Translations under genes and position numbers: made by a program
Shown here: positions 54,495 through 63,634 of the stretch, in pieces
Layout of the letters: each line of letters starts with the position of its first letter
Position numbering within the stretch: position 1 is the stretch's first letter
The notes under the pieces: model-generated
Seen by the model: only the letters and a program-made list of their open reading frames with translations
What the model was told of the DNA's origin: nothing
The model's database searches: none
Assembly (NCBI RefSeq): GCF_020532665.2
Contig: NZ_JAIWPG020000001.1
Coordinates: 1-64,000, forward strand
Length of the DNA: 64,000 nucleotides
Origin: Lelliottia sp. WAP21
Lineage (GTDB): Bacteria > Pseudomonadota > Gammaproteobacteria > Enterobacterales > Enterobacteriaceae
Reading direction: 5' to 3'

Positions 54495-54618
54495 TAGCCC
54501 CGGAACGGCTGGCGTGGTTTGCCGGGTAAGACGGAGCCGCCACCCGGCAAAACAGACCTGTGCGGGCTGATGCTCTCACGCCGGCACTCTCCCTCAGGAA
54601 GAGGGAGAAAAATGCCGA
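54495..54618. repeat. 143-bp tandem repeat, copy 3, running into narV
   Basis: The third copy begins TAGCCCCGGAACGGCT and keeps the REP-like palindrome, but its hairpin has decayed (CACTCTCCCTCAGGAAGAGGGAG). Its tail is replaced by the authentic 3' end of narV from 54619, which suggests this is the ancestral unit from which the others were copied. Confidence 0.8.
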
Positions 54619-55299
54619 TCAGCGGCGCGAACGCACCAGCTGATAACGACGGGTGAAATACTCAAACGGCGCGCTCCACACGTGGACCAGGCGGGTAAAC
54701 GGGAAGATCAGGAAGATGGTCATCCCCAGCACCAGGTGGACACGGAAGATAAAATCAACGCCGCTGAGCATTTCCGATGAACCGCCGCGGAAAGTGACGA
54801 TCCCCTGTGCCCAACCCACCAACTTCATCATTTCAGTGCCGTCCGGATAACGCGCTGAAAAGGGTATGGTGCTCAGGCCCAGAATACACTGGATGAGCAG
54901 GATGCTCATGATGATGATATCCGGCGTGGTGGAGGTGGCGCGAACGCGCTGGTTGAAGAGACGGCGGATCAGCAGCATTGACCCGCCGATCAGCGTGAGC
55001 ACACCGCAAAGCCCACCCGCAATCATGGCCAACTGCTGTTTGACGGCGATGGGCAGAAACCAGGCGTACATCCAGTGCGGGGTTAACATGCCGAACAAAT
55101 GCCCGAAGAATATCCCCAGTATACCAATATGAAACAGGTTGGACGCCCAGTTCATCCCGCGCTTGCTGAGCATCTGGCTCGAGGAGGCGCGCCAGGTGTA
55201 CTGTCCGTAGTCATAGCGCAACCAGCTGCCGAGGAAGAAAACGGTGGCGCAGATATACGGATAAATGTCATAGAAAAACACGTTCAGGTAGTGTGTCAT
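54619..55299 (-). CDS. narV: Nitrate reductase Z gamma subunit (cytochrome b) NarV
   Basis: A 226-residue di-haem cytochrome b with five membrane helices that anchors the enzyme and oxidises quinol. It opens [20 protein letters not shown]. Histidines for the haems lie in [20 protein letters not shown] and in [20 protein letters not shown] with [11 protein letters not shown] at the end. The start overlaps the narW stop by four bases (ATGA). It is last in narZYWV, transcribed leftwards from narU. NarZ-type enzyme identity is inferred from neighbours nhoA and narU. Confidence 0.93.
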   Translation of the reverse strand: MTHYLNVFFYDIYPYICATVFFLGSWLRYDYGQYTWRASSSQMLSKRGMNWASNLFHIGILGIFFGHLFGMLTPHWMYAWFLPIAVKQQLAMIAGGLCGVLTLIGGSMLLIRRLFNQRVRATSTTPDIIIMSILLIQCILGLSTIPFSARYPDGTEMMKLVGWAQGIVTFRGGSSEMLSGVDFIFRVHLVLGMTIFLIFPFTRLVHVWSAPFEYFTRRYQLVRSRR

Positions 55300-55991
55300 T
55301 TTGGGCCTCCGGCGCTGACGTCCACATATTGCGGTGCGACGTCCTGGCTAAAGCGTCGTTGATAGTGCTGCATCGGCGAGCTGTCGCACGATGTGGCGTT
55401 GTCTTCGATAAACTTGACCTGTTCCTCTTCCCAGACCGCATCTAACGCCTGTCGGGTATCGTCCCGTTTTTCACCGGATACCTGCTTCGCCACGCTTTCG
55501 CTGGAGAGCGGCGTACCTGCCATTTTCAGCAGGGCGTCAAACAGCTGGTAGTGCGCCACCTCCCGCGCTTTCAGTCGTCCGCCAATCAGCGCCAGAATCG
55601 GCGCGACATTTTGCAGTCCTTCACGTGCTTCGTCATCGGTTACGATACTGAGGTATTCCAGATAGAGCGGCAGATAATCAGGGAGCTCGCGGCAGTCCAG
55701 CGCCAGGCCTGCCTTCTCATACTGTCCCATAAGATCGACCATCGCCTGACCACGATCGCGCGATTCCGCATGAACATGCTCGAACAACAACAGCGATGTA
55801 GCGCGACCGCGCTCAAACACCTCGCACCATTCAGCCTGCTTATCCAGCAGCGGGGCGCTCAGATGCTGCTGCGCAAACGGCAGCAACATAGGGACGTCCT
55901 GCTCCACCAGCGCGAGCGCCTCCTCGCGGCTTTCCCACAGCGTCTCTTCGGGATACTCAATCAGTAGCGCGATGATTTTCAGGATCCGCAT
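55296..55991 (-). CDS. narW: Nitrate reductase Z molybdenum cofactor assembly chaperone NarW
   Basis: A 231-residue NarJ-family chaperone that binds the apo-alpha subunit and assists molybdenum cofactor insertion; it is not part of the final enzyme. It opens [20 protein letters not shown] and contains [20 protein letters not shown] and [14 protein letters not shown], the conserved helices of the family. Its ATG overlaps the narY stop by one base (TAATG), and its end overlaps narV by four bases. Confidence 0.94.
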   Translation of the reverse strand: MRILKIIALLIEYPEETLWESREEALALVEQDVPMLLPFAQQHLSAPLLDKQAEWCEVFERGRATSLLLFEHVHAESRDRGQAMVDLMGQYEKAGLALDCRELPDYLPLYLEYLSIVTDDEAREGLQNVAPILALIGGRLKAREVAHYQLFDALLKMAGTPLSSESVAKQVSGEKRDDTRQALDAVWEEEQVKFIEDNATSCDSSPMQHYQRRFSQDVAPQYVDVSAGGPK

Positions 55992-57535
55992 TATTCTCCC
56001 TCCCCGTGTTCGCGCACCTCGGTAATGTTGATCGCGTCGATACGGCTGCTGTTAAAGAGGTTGAATTTGGTATCGGAACCGTGGCACCCGTCGCCAAAGG
56101 TGAAGCCGCAGCCGTTTTTCTCCGGGAAGGCATCGCGTGCCATTTCACGGTGGCTGGTCGGGATCACGAAACGATCTTCGTAGTTCGCGATAGCCAGATA
56201 ACGGTACATCTCTTCAACCTGCGCTTCGGTCAGACCTACTTCTTCGATGGCCCGGGTATCGGTGACGCCTTCGACGGTTTGAGAGCGTTTGTAGTGGCGC
56301 ATCGCCATCATGCGTTTCAGGGCGCGCAGGACCGGGCCGGGATCGCCCGCACTGAGCATGTTTGCCAGATATTGCACAGGAATGCGCAGGCTTTCCACGG
56401 CAGGCAATACTCCTTCGCTTTGCGGCAGACCGCCCGCGTCCGCGTAGGACTGAATGGGTGACAGCGGCGGTATGTACCAGACCATCGGCAGGGTGCGGTA
56501 CTCAGGGTGCAGCGGCAGGGCGAGCTTCCAGTCCATCGCCATTTTGTAGACCGGCGAACGTTGCGCCGCGTCGATGACGTTTTGCGGAATACCCTGTTTC
56601 AACGCTTCTTCAATCACCGCCGGATCGTTGGGATTGAGGAAGACATCACACTGGCGTTCGTAGAGGTCGGTTTCATGCTCGGTGCTGGCGGCTTCTTCGA
56701 TGCGGTCCGCGTCATAAAGCAATACGCCCAGATAGCGGATGCGACCGACGCAGGTTTCGGAGCAGACCGTCGGCTGGCCGGACTCAATGCGCGGATAGCA
56801 GAAAATGCATTTTTCTGATTTGCCGCTTTTCCAGTTGAAGTAGATTTTTTTGTACGGACAGCCGCTGATGCACAGACGCCAGCCGCGACACTTGTCCTGG
56901 TCGATCAGGACAATGCCGTCCTCTTCACGCTTGTAAATCGCGCCGCTCGGGCAGGTTGCCACGCAGCTCGGGTTAAGACAGTGCTCGCACAGACGCGGAA
57001 GATACATCATGAAGGTATTTTCAAACTGACCGTACATCTCTTTCTGGATCTTCTGGAAGTTTCGGTCGCGGGCGCGTTTTTCGAACTCACCGCCCAGCAG
57101 TTCTTCCCAGTTTGGCCCCCAGACAATTTTGTCCATCCGTTTACCGTCGATCAGCGAGCGAGGACGGGCGGTAGGGAGATGATCGCCGTCCGGCGCGCGG
57201 TGCAGATCCTGATAATCAAAGGTGAAGGGTTCATAGTAATCGTCAATTTGTGGCAGAACGGGGTTGGCGAAAATTTTCGACATCACGCCGAGCTTGCCGC
57301 CAAGACGCGGGGTGAGCTTGCCGTGTATGCCCCTGATCCAGCCGCCTTGCCACTCGTCCTGATCTTCCCAGTTTTTGGGATAACCGATACCCGGTTTGGT
57401 TTCTACGTTATTAAACCAGGCATATTCCATCCCTTCGCGCCCGGTCCAGACGTTTTTACACGTCACCGAGCAGGTGTGACAGCCGATGCATTTATCGAGA
57501 TTCAGAACCATGCCTACCTGTGAGCGTATTTTCAT
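55991..57535 (-). CDS. narY: Nitrate reductase Z beta subunit NarY
   Basis: A 514-residue iron-sulfur electron-transfer subunit. Four cysteine groups are visible: CIGCHTCSVTCKNVW (about residue 16), CEHCLNPSCVATCPSG (about 184), CRGWRLCISGCPYKKIYFNW, in which a Trp takes the place of a Cys as in NarH-type [3Fe-4S] sites, and CIFCYPRIESGQPTVCSETC. It passes electrons from NarV haems to NarZ. The start overlaps the narZ stop by four bases (ATGA). Confidence 0.95.
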   Translation of the reverse strand: MKIRSQVGMVLNLDKCIGCHTCSVTCKNVWTGREGMEYAWFNNVETKPGIGYPKNWEDQDEWQGGWIRGIHGKLTPRLGGKLGVMSKIFANPVLPQIDDYYEPFTFDYQDLHRAPDGDHLPTARPRSLIDGKRMDKIVWGPNWEELLGGEFEKRARDRNFQKIQKEMYGQFENTFMMYLPRLCEHCLNPSCVATCPSGAIYKREEDGIVLIDQDKCRGWRLCISGCPYKKIYFNWKSGKSEKCIFCYPRIESGQPTVCSETCVGRIRYLGVLLYDADRIEEAASTEHETDLYERQCDVFLNPNDPAVIEEALKQGIPQNVIDAAQRSPVYKMAMDWKLALPLHPEYRTLPMVWYIPPLSPIQSYADAGGLPQSEGVLPAVESLRIPVQYLANMLSAGDPGPVLRALKRMMAMRHYKRSQTVEGVTDTRAIEEVGLTEAQVEEMYRYLAIANYEDRFVIPTSHREMARDAFPEKNGCGFTFGDGCHGSDTKFNLFNSSRIDAINITEVREHGEGE

Positions 57536-60500
57536 TTTTTCGCCTCCTGTACCTGATCCCGACCTTCGCCATCCAGCCAGTTGATGTTTTTCATCTTGCG
57601 GATCATGATGAATTCGTCGCGGTTAGAGCCGACGGTGCCGTAGTAGTTAAAGCCGTAGGCCAGTTGCGCATAGCCGCCGATCATGTGGGTCGGTTTAGGA
57701 CAGGCGCGGGTGACCGAGTTGTGAATACCGCCACGACGCCCGGTGACTTCAGAGCCTGGAATATTCAGAATGCGCTCCTGTGCGTGATACATCATGGTCA
57801 TGCCCGGAGGGACGCGCTGGCTGACCACCGCACGGGCGGTAAGGGCGCCGTTGGCATTAAACGCTTCTATCCAGTCGTTATCCTCAATGTCCAGCTCTTT
57901 TGCATCGGTTTCGCTGATCCAGACGATGGGGCCCCCGCGTGACAAAGTCTGCATGAGCAGGTTTTCACTGTACGTAGAGTGAATCCCCCATTTCTGGTGT
58001 GGCGTCAGGAAGTTCAGTACTTTTTCCGGGAAGCCATTCGGCGGTATGTCGCGCATATGCGTTACGCTGCGGGTGTCGATGGGCGGACGATAGGCGACCA
58101 GGCTTTCACCGAAGGCACGCATCCAGAGATGATCCTGGTAAAGCTGCTGACGGCCAGAAAGCGTACGCCACGGAATCAATTCATGGACGTTGGTATAACC
58201 CGCATTGTAAGAAACATGCTCGCTTTCGATGCCGGACCAGGTCGGGCTGGAGATGATTTTGCGCGGCTGGGCCTGGATATCGCGGAAGCGAATCTTTTCA
58301 TCTTCTTTATTCAACGCCAGATGACTGTGCTCGCGACCGGTGAACTCGCTCAACGCTTCCCAGGCTTTTACGGCGACCTGGCCGTTGGTTTCCGGGGCCA
58401 GCGCCAGTATCACTTCGGAGGCGTCAATGGCCGTTTCAATCCGCGGACGGCCTTTCGCCGGGCCATCCAGTTTTACGTAGTTGAGTTTGCCGAGAAAATC
58501 GATCTCGTCCTGTGTGTTCCAGGAGATACCTTTGCCACCGTTGCCAAGCTTGTCGAGCAGTGGCCCCAGCGCGGTAAAGCGCTCATAGGTTTCCGGATAG
58601 TTCCGTTCAACCACGGCAATATTGGGCGCCGTTTTTCCGGGGATCAGATCGCATTCACCTTTACGCCAGTCCTGGATATCAAACGGCTGGGAAAGCTCGG
58701 CGGGAGAGTCATGCTGCAACGGTTGCAAAACCACATCCGTTTCGCTGCCAAGATGCCCGACGCACACCTCGGAGAAGACTTTGGCGATACCTTTGTAGAT
58801 CTCCCAGTCGCTGCGCGATTCCCAGGCGGGATCCACCGCAGCGGAAAGGGGATGAATAAACGGATGCATATCCGAGGTATTCATATCGTCTTTTTCATAC
58901 CAGGTGGCGGTCGGCAGAACGATATCGGAGAAGAGGCAGGTGCTGGACATGCGGAAATCGAGCGTCACCAGCAGATCGAGCTTGCCTTCGATGGCCGCCG
59001 TTTGCCACTCGACCTCTTCAGGTTTCACATCGTCGGTGGAACCGAGATCGTCCCCCTGAATGCCGCTCTCCGTACCGAGCAGATATTTCAGCATGTATTC
59101 ATGCCCTTTACCTGACGAACCCAGCAGGTTGGAGCGCCAGACAAAGAGATTGCGGGGATGATTTTTACCGTTGTCGGGCTGCTCGCAGGCAAAGCGAAGA
59201 TCGCCCGATTTTAAAGCCTGAACCGTATAGTCCTGCGGGGTCATGCCCGCTGCGTCCGCACGTGCTTTGATGTGCAATGGGTTCAGATCAAGCTGTGGCG
59301 CCGAGGGTAGCCAGCCCATACGTTCTGCGCGGACGTTAAAGTCGATCAAATGTCCGGTGAATTTGGTGCTGTCCGCCAGCGGAGAGAGAAGCTCCTGAGC
59401 GGTAAGTTTTTCGTATCGCCACTGGCAGGCATGGTTGTAAAAATAGGATGTGCTGTTCATCTGGCGCGGCGGACGGTTCCAGTCCAGGGCAAAGGCCAGC
59501 GGCAGCCAGCCGGTTTGCGGGCGCAGTTTTTCCTGTCCGACGTAGTGTGACCAGCCGCCGCCGCTTTTGCCCACACAGCCGCAGAAGACCAGCATATTGA
59601 TCATCCCGCGGTAGTTCATGTCCATGTGATACCAGTGGTTCACCCCGGCACCCAGAATGATCATCGACCGACCATGGGTCTTATGCGCCGTATCGGCAAA
59701 TTCACGGGCGATTTGTTCGATATGACGGCGCGGGACGCCGGTAATGTGCTCGCCCCAGGCCGGGGAGTAGGCTTTCACCTCCGCGTAATCCTTGACCGCA
59801 TGTTCGTCGTCCAGGCCGCGATCCAGCCCATAGTTTGCCAGGATCAGATCGTAAACGCTGGCGACCTGTTTTTGGCTGCCATCCGCCAGCGTCAGCGTTT
59901 TAGACGGCACTTTACGGATAAGAATCGGATCCTGCTTCACGCTACGGAAATGCGGATTTTCATTGCCGCCGAAGTAGGGGAACGCCACGCTGGCGATCTG
60001 GTCATGGGTAATGAGCAGGGAGAGCGTCAGCTCCGTCTCCTGGCCGGCAGCCTGCGCTTCGAGATTCCATTTTCCTTTTTCGCCCCAGCGGAATCCGACA
60101 GAGCCATTCGGTGCCACCAGCGAGCCTGCAATATCAAAGGCAATCGTCTTCCATTCCGGGTTATTAGCTTCGTTCAAGCCGTCTGCGAGATCGGATGCAC
60201 GCAACATTCGACCGGGAACCAGGCTACCGTCTGGTCGCTCGTCCAGCATCACCAGCATAGGCATGTCGGTGTAGCGGCGACAATAGTTGAGGAAGTACTC
60301 GCTCGGATTATCCAGATGAAACTCTTTCAGGATCACATGTCCCATTGCCATAGCTAATGCGCTATCCGTCCCCTGTTTGGGCGCGAGCCACTGATCGCTC
60401 AGCTTGGCGACCTCCGAGAAATCTGGCGTGATGGCAATGGTTTTGGTGCCTTTATAGCGAACTTCTGTGAAGAAGTGCGCATCGGGCGTGCGCGTTTGCG

Positions 60501-61272
60501 GCACGTTAGAGCCCCAGGCGATGATATAGCTGGAGTTGTACCAGTCGGCAGATTCAGGGACGTCGGTCTGTTCCCCCCAGGTCATGGGCGAGGCGGGCGG
60601 AAGATCGCAATACCAGTCGTAAAAGCTCAGGCAGGTTCCGCCAAGCAACGACAAATAGCGCGTGCCTGCCGCGTAGGAGACCATCGACATGGCGGGAATC
60701 GGCGAGAAGCCAGCGACGCGGTCGGGACCGTACTGTTTTATCGTCCAGACGTTAGCCGCGGCAATCAGCTGATTCAGCTCTTTCCAGTTTGAACGAACAA
60801 ATCCCCCGTGCCCGCGCGCCTGTTTATAACTTTTGCATTTTTGCGGATCGCTCATGATGGCATTCCATGCCAGCACCGGATCGCTGTGCTGGCCCAGCGC
60901 CTCGCGCCAGAATTCGATCAGTTTGCGGCGAACCAGAGGATATTTCAGACGATTGGCGCTGTAGAGATACCAGGAGTAGCTCGCGCCGCGTGGGCATCCG
61001 CGCGGCTCGTGATTGGGCAGGTCGGGGCGGGTACGAGGATAATCGGTCTGCTGCGTTTCCCACGTCACCAGCCCATTCTTCACGTATATTTTCCAGCTAC
61101 AGGAGCCGGTGCAGTTAACACCGTGAGTGGATCGTACGATTTTGTCGAACTGCCAGCGCTGGCGATAACTGTCTTCCCAGTCGCGATTGGTGTGCATCAC
61201 CTGCCCGTGACCGTCGGCAAAGGTGTCGCCTTTTTGTTTAAAATAACGAAAGCGATCCAACAGTTTACTCAT
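57532..61272 (-). CDS. narZ: Nitrate reductase Z alpha (catalytic) subunit NarZ
   Basis: A 1,246-residue molybdo-bis-MGD nitrate reductase, equal in length to E. coli NarZ. The N-terminus MSKLLDRFRYFKQKGDTFAD precedes the FS0 cluster region HGVNCTGSCSWKIYVKNGLV. The molybdenum-coordinating Asp lies in YYNSSYIIAWGSN-type context (ADWYNSSYIIAWGSNVPQTR). The protein works at the cytoplasmic face with NarY and NarV. E. coli nitrate reductase Z is expressed at low level in stationary phase under RpoS rather than by FNR and NarL. Because narGHJI enzymes are very similar, assignment to the Z form rests on narU and nhoA as neighbours. Confidence 0.94.
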   Translation of the reverse strand: MSKLLDRFRYFKQKGDTFADGHGQVMHTNRDWEDSYRQRWQFDKIVRSTHGVNCTGSCSWKIYVKNGLVTWETQQTDYPRTRPDLPNHEPRGCPRGASYSWYLYSANRLKYPLVRRKLIEFWREALGQHSDPVLAWNAIMSDPQKCKSYKQARGHGGFVRSNWKELNQLIAAANVWTIKQYGPDRVAGFSPIPAMSMVSYAAGTRYLSLLGGTCLSFYDWYCDLPPASPMTWGEQTDVPESADWYNSSYIIAWGSNVPQTRTPDAHFFTEVRYKGTKTIAITPDFSEVAKLSDQWLAPKQGTDSALAMAMGHVILKEFHLDNPSEYFLNYCRRYTDMPMLVMLDERPDGSLVPGRMLRASDLADGLNEANNPEWKTIAFDIAGSLVAPNGSVGFRWGEKGKWNLEAQAAGQETELTLSLLITHDQIASVAFPYFGGNENPHFRSVKQDPILIRKVPSKTLTLADGSQKQVASVYDLILANYGLDRGLDDEHAVKDYAEVKAYSPAWGEHITGVPRRHIEQIAREFADTAHKTHGRSMIILGAGVNHWYHMDMNYRGMINMLVFCGCVGKSGGGWSHYVGQEKLRPQTGWLPLAFALDWNRPPRQMNSTSYFYNHACQWRYEKLTAQELLSPLADSTKFTGHLIDFNVRAERMGWLPSAPQLDLNPLHIKARADAAGMTPQDYTVQALKSGDLRFACEQPDNGKNHPRNLFVWRSNLLGSSGKGHEYMLKYLLGTESGIQGDDLGSTDDVKPEEVEWQTAAIEGKLDLLVTLDFRMSSTCLFSDIVLPTATWYEKDDMNTSDMHPFIHPLSAAVDPAWESRSDWEIYKGIAKVFSEVCVGHLGSETDVVLQPLQHDSPAELSQPFDIQDWRKGECDLIPGKTAPNIAVVERNYPETYERFTALGPLLDKLGNGGKGISWNTQDEIDFLGKLNYVKLDGPAKGRPRIETAIDASEVILALAPETNGQVAVKAWEALSEFTGREHSHLALNKEDEKIRFRDIQAQPRKIISSPTWSGIESEHVSYNAGYTNVHELIPWRTLSGRQQLYQDHLWMRAFGESLVAYRPPIDTRSVTHMRDIPPNGFPEKVLNFLTPHQKWGIHSTYSENLLMQTLSRGGPIVWISETDAKELDIEDNDWIEAFNANGALTARAVVSQRVPPGMTMMYHAQERILNIPGSEVTGRRGGIHNSVTRACPKPTHMIGGYAQLAYGFNYYGTVGSNRDEFIMIRKMKNINWLDGEGRDQVQEAKK

Positions 61273-61340
61273 GATGTTTCTCCTGACGGAACGACTCCCG
61301 CCCCGTGGTTACACTGTTCACAACGTGTCGAATAGAATTG

Positions 61341-62732
61341 TTATGATTTAACGTGTTTCTGGCGACGGCCATACACCAGCCACGTCACCAGAACACAGAC
61401 GATGTAAAACACCAGAAAGACTTTCATTGCACCCACCGGTGAGCCGGTCATCGCAAGAGAGGTCCCGAAGGCTTTGGGTATGAAGAAGCCGCCGACGGCG
61501 CCAATAGCCGAGATGAACCCCAGCGCCGCCGCCGTGTCCGTCACGGCCTCTTTTTGTGCCTGTTCCTCCGTACCGCCGTGGAGTTTGACTTTGTAGATCG
61601 TGATTTGGCGGAAGATGACGGCGATCATCTGGAAGGTTGATCCGCTGCCTAACCCGGCAGTCAGGAATAGCCCCATAAAGACCAGATAGAAGGCGGTAAA
61701 ATTACCCGAACCTGAACCGGGTAATGTCAGGAAGATCAGCGCGCTGAAGAGGGCCATAAAGATGAAATTGACCAGCGTTACGCGCACGCCGCCAAGTTTA
61801 TCGGACACCACACCCCCGGCCGAGCGCGCCAGGGCGCCAATTAAGGGGCCAAAGAACGCCAGATGAAGAATGTTAACATCAGGAAACTGGGTTTTAGAGA
61901 GCATGGCAAAACCCGCCGAAAAGCCGATAAAGGATCCGAAGGTCGCCAGGTACAATAAGCTCAGTAACCACAGATGGGGTTGTTTCAGCACGGGCAGTTG
62001 GCTGGCAATCGAGGCCTTCGAACTGGCAATGTCATTCATGCCAAAAAAGGCAGCCAGCGTGGCGATAAGCAGGAGCGGTGCCCAAATCCACGCGGCATTG
62101 GCAAGGGAGAGCGTCGACCCGTCTTCCTGCGTCACCCCGTGTACGCCAAGGAAGGTAAACATCGGCAGAAAAATAACCGCCGGGGCGACCATTTGCATCA
62201 CGCTCACGCCCAGATTACCCAGACCGCCATTAATGCCGAGGGCGCTTCCTTGCTTCGCTTTAGGGAAGAAGAAACTGATGTTGCCCATACTGGAAGCAAA
62301 GTTCGCACCGGCAAACCCACACAGCAGGGCGATGGTGATAAAGACCCAGTAAGGTGTGGCGCTGTTTTGTACGGCAATGCCCAGCCAGATGCAGGGAATA
62401 ATGAGGATGACGGTACTTAATACCGTCCATTTTCGTCCGCCAAATATCGGGACCATAAAGGAGTAGGGCACGCGTAATATTGCCCCGGAGAGAGAAGGCA
62501 GCGCCGTTAACATAAAGAGTTGGTCAGTGGTGAAATTAAATCCGACTTTATTGAGATTGACCGCAACAGCACTAAATAACATCCAGACGCAAAAGGCCAG
62601 CAGCAGACAGGCAACAGAGATCCATAAATTACGTCGGGCAATGTGCTTACCTTTATTTTCCCAAAAGGAGGGATTTTCGGGTTTCCAGTTATTTAAAAGA
62701 TAATGATTATTTTTCTCACTTTGTTGTGACAT
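61341..62732 (-). CDS. narU: Nitrate/nitrite antiporter NarU
   Basis: A 463-residue major facilitator transporter with twelve helices that imports nitrate and exchanges nitrite. It opens MSQQSEKNNHYLLNNWKPEN. The nitrate signatures are visible as FAGANFASSMGNISFFFPKA (first) and FLTAGLGSGSTFQMIAVIFR (second), with conserved Arg in ILRVPYSFMVPIFGGRKW. It is first in narU-narZYWV, 68 bases before narZ. The upstream gap of about 210 bases contains its promoter. Confidence 0.94.
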   Translation of the reverse strand: MSQQSEKNNHYLLNNWKPENPSFWENKGKHIARRNLWISVACLLLAFCVWMLFSAVAVNLNKVGFNFTTDQLFMLTALPSLSGAILRVPYSFMVPIFGGRKWTVLSTVILIIPCIWLGIAVQNSATPYWVFITIALLCGFAGANFASSMGNISFFFPKAKQGSALGINGGLGNLGVSVMQMVAPAVIFLPMFTFLGVHGVTQEDGSTLSLANAAWIWAPLLLIATLAAFFGMNDIASSKASIASQLPVLKQPHLWLLSLLYLATFGSFIGFSAGFAMLSKTQFPDVNILHLAFFGPLIGALARSAGGVVSDKLGGVRVTLVNFIFMALFSALIFLTLPGSGSGNFTAFYLVFMGLFLTAGLGSGSTFQMIAVIFRQITIYKVKLHGGTEEQAQKEAVTDTAAALGFISAIGAVGGFFIPKAFGTSLAMTGSPVGAMKVFLVFYIVCVLVTWLVYGRRQKHVKS

Positions 62733-62943
62733 ATCACCCTCTTACTTACCCGTATCTAACAGAAAAAGGAAGTTAAAACAGACGGTTGTCTGCTGGTGTG
62801 CCTTTATGAAGTTTTAGGAGTTTTTGGGATACGTCTGAAGAATAGATAAAAATACGAACCCCTGTGTTTAGAAGGGAGAAGAGGGTTCGCATTAAGTGTT
62901 ACTAATTGTAAATTTAACGAACGGTATTACTCACAAAGAAGTA

Positions 62944-63519
62944 TTAACTCAATTCGAGCAAGATCTGTTTATCCAGATGATTATTAAAAGCGTCATCATC
63001 CATTTCGGGCATGTCCAGGACATAAATTCCATCAAGGCCGCAAACAAGGCCAATTAAACGCCAGGCCACATTTTCAGGTGTGTCATTTAAAATAAATGCT
63101 TTCTCTTCAGCGCCATGGCGAATAATGCTGACCGTTTCCTGATGCCACATTTCCATGGTCAGTACATAAGCGCCTTTAATTTCCGGGTCACGGGTGGCAA
63201 GAAATTGCGCCTCACGCCATAGACGAATGTAAGGTTCGAATCCCCCTTCATCGCTGCCTAACATCCCGCGCAGACGTTCGTGCCAGCTTGCTGTGTCTGG
63301 CACTACTTCTGCATCCAGAAGAGCGCGAATGAGATGAATAAAGGACTGCGACTTGAGTTCTCCGATGCTGGCAAAGTGATGGTGAACCTGTCCCGCAGCG
63401 ACACCCGCTTCGGCAGCGATGCGTCTGACCGTCATACCGGTAAAGCCTTCATTGAGGGCAACGCGCATGGCGGCATGGAGAATTGCCTCTCTTCGTTCAT
63501 CCTTGCTTAAATAGGTCAT
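62944..63519 (-). CDS. smvR: TetR-family repressor SmvR
   Basis: A 191-residue TetR-type regulator; the start at 63519 gives MTYLSKDERREAILHAAMRV, and a TTG seven codons upstream is less likely. The helix-turn-helix is TVRRIAAEAGVAAGQVHHHF (about residues 28-47). SmvR represses the smvA efflux gene in Klebsiella, Enterobacter and related bacteria, and its loss raises tolerance to chlorhexidine, octenidine and quaternary ammonium compounds. The divergent gap to smvA holds two near-identical palindromes. The reading frame here is intact, so the repressor is probably functional. Confidence 0.9.
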   Translation of the reverse strand: MTYLSKDERREAILHAAMRVALNEGFTGMTVRRIAAEAGVAAGQVHHHFASIGELKSQSFIHLIRALLDAEVVPDTASWHERLRGMLGSDEGGFEPYIRLWREAQFLATRDPEIKGAYVLTMEMWHQETVSIIRHGAEEKAFILNDTPENVAWRLIGLVCGLDGIYVLDMPEMDDDAFNNHLDKQILLELS

Positions 63520-63561
63520 TTTTTTCACTCTCAATGGCAATGAAACGAGTGTAACAAAAAG

Positions 63562-63577
63562 CTGGACATGTGTTCAA
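63562..63577. promoter_or_regulatory. Candidate SmvR operator 1
   Basis: CTGGACATGTGTTCAA is an imperfect copy of the palindrome at 63597 (12 of its first 13 bases shared). It lies 43 bases upstream of smvR and would allow autoregulation. Confidence 0.6.
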
Positions 63578-63596
63578 CAATACGTAGGATCGCATT

Positions 63597-63612
63597 CTGG
63601 ACATGTGTCCAG
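63597..63612. promoter_or_regulatory. Candidate SmvR operator 2
   Basis: CTGGACATGTGTCCAG is a near-perfect 16-base palindrome in the smvR-smvA gap, 23 bases before the smvA start. Together with the copy 35 bases upstream it is the obvious binding site for the TetR-type repressor encoded next door. Confidence 0.7.
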
Positions 63613-63634
63613 GTTTCGAGTGAAAAGGAAATTT

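Noticed and set aside
54233..54570. Two nearly identical 64-codon open frames in the repeat array
   Set aside because: They are products of the 143-bp repeat itself and span palindromes; not genuine proteins.
54209..54618. CRISPR-like array
   Set aside because: Only three units of 143 bp lie back to back without unique spacers, and no cas genes are present; this is a REP-type tandem repeat.
57979..59115. Open frame of 378 residues on the plus strand inside narZ
   Set aside because: Antisense shadow of narZ, whose product is certain; composition reflects the GC-rich opposite strand.
54619..61272. Operon being the primary nitrate reductase narGHJI
   Set aside because: The neighbours narU and nhoA and the absence of narK-narXL favour the narZYWV operon.
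62855..62889. Terminator formed by CGAACCC and GGGTTCG between narU and smvR
   Set aside because: The loop of 21 bases is long and no T-run follows; I did not regard it as sufficient for annotation.
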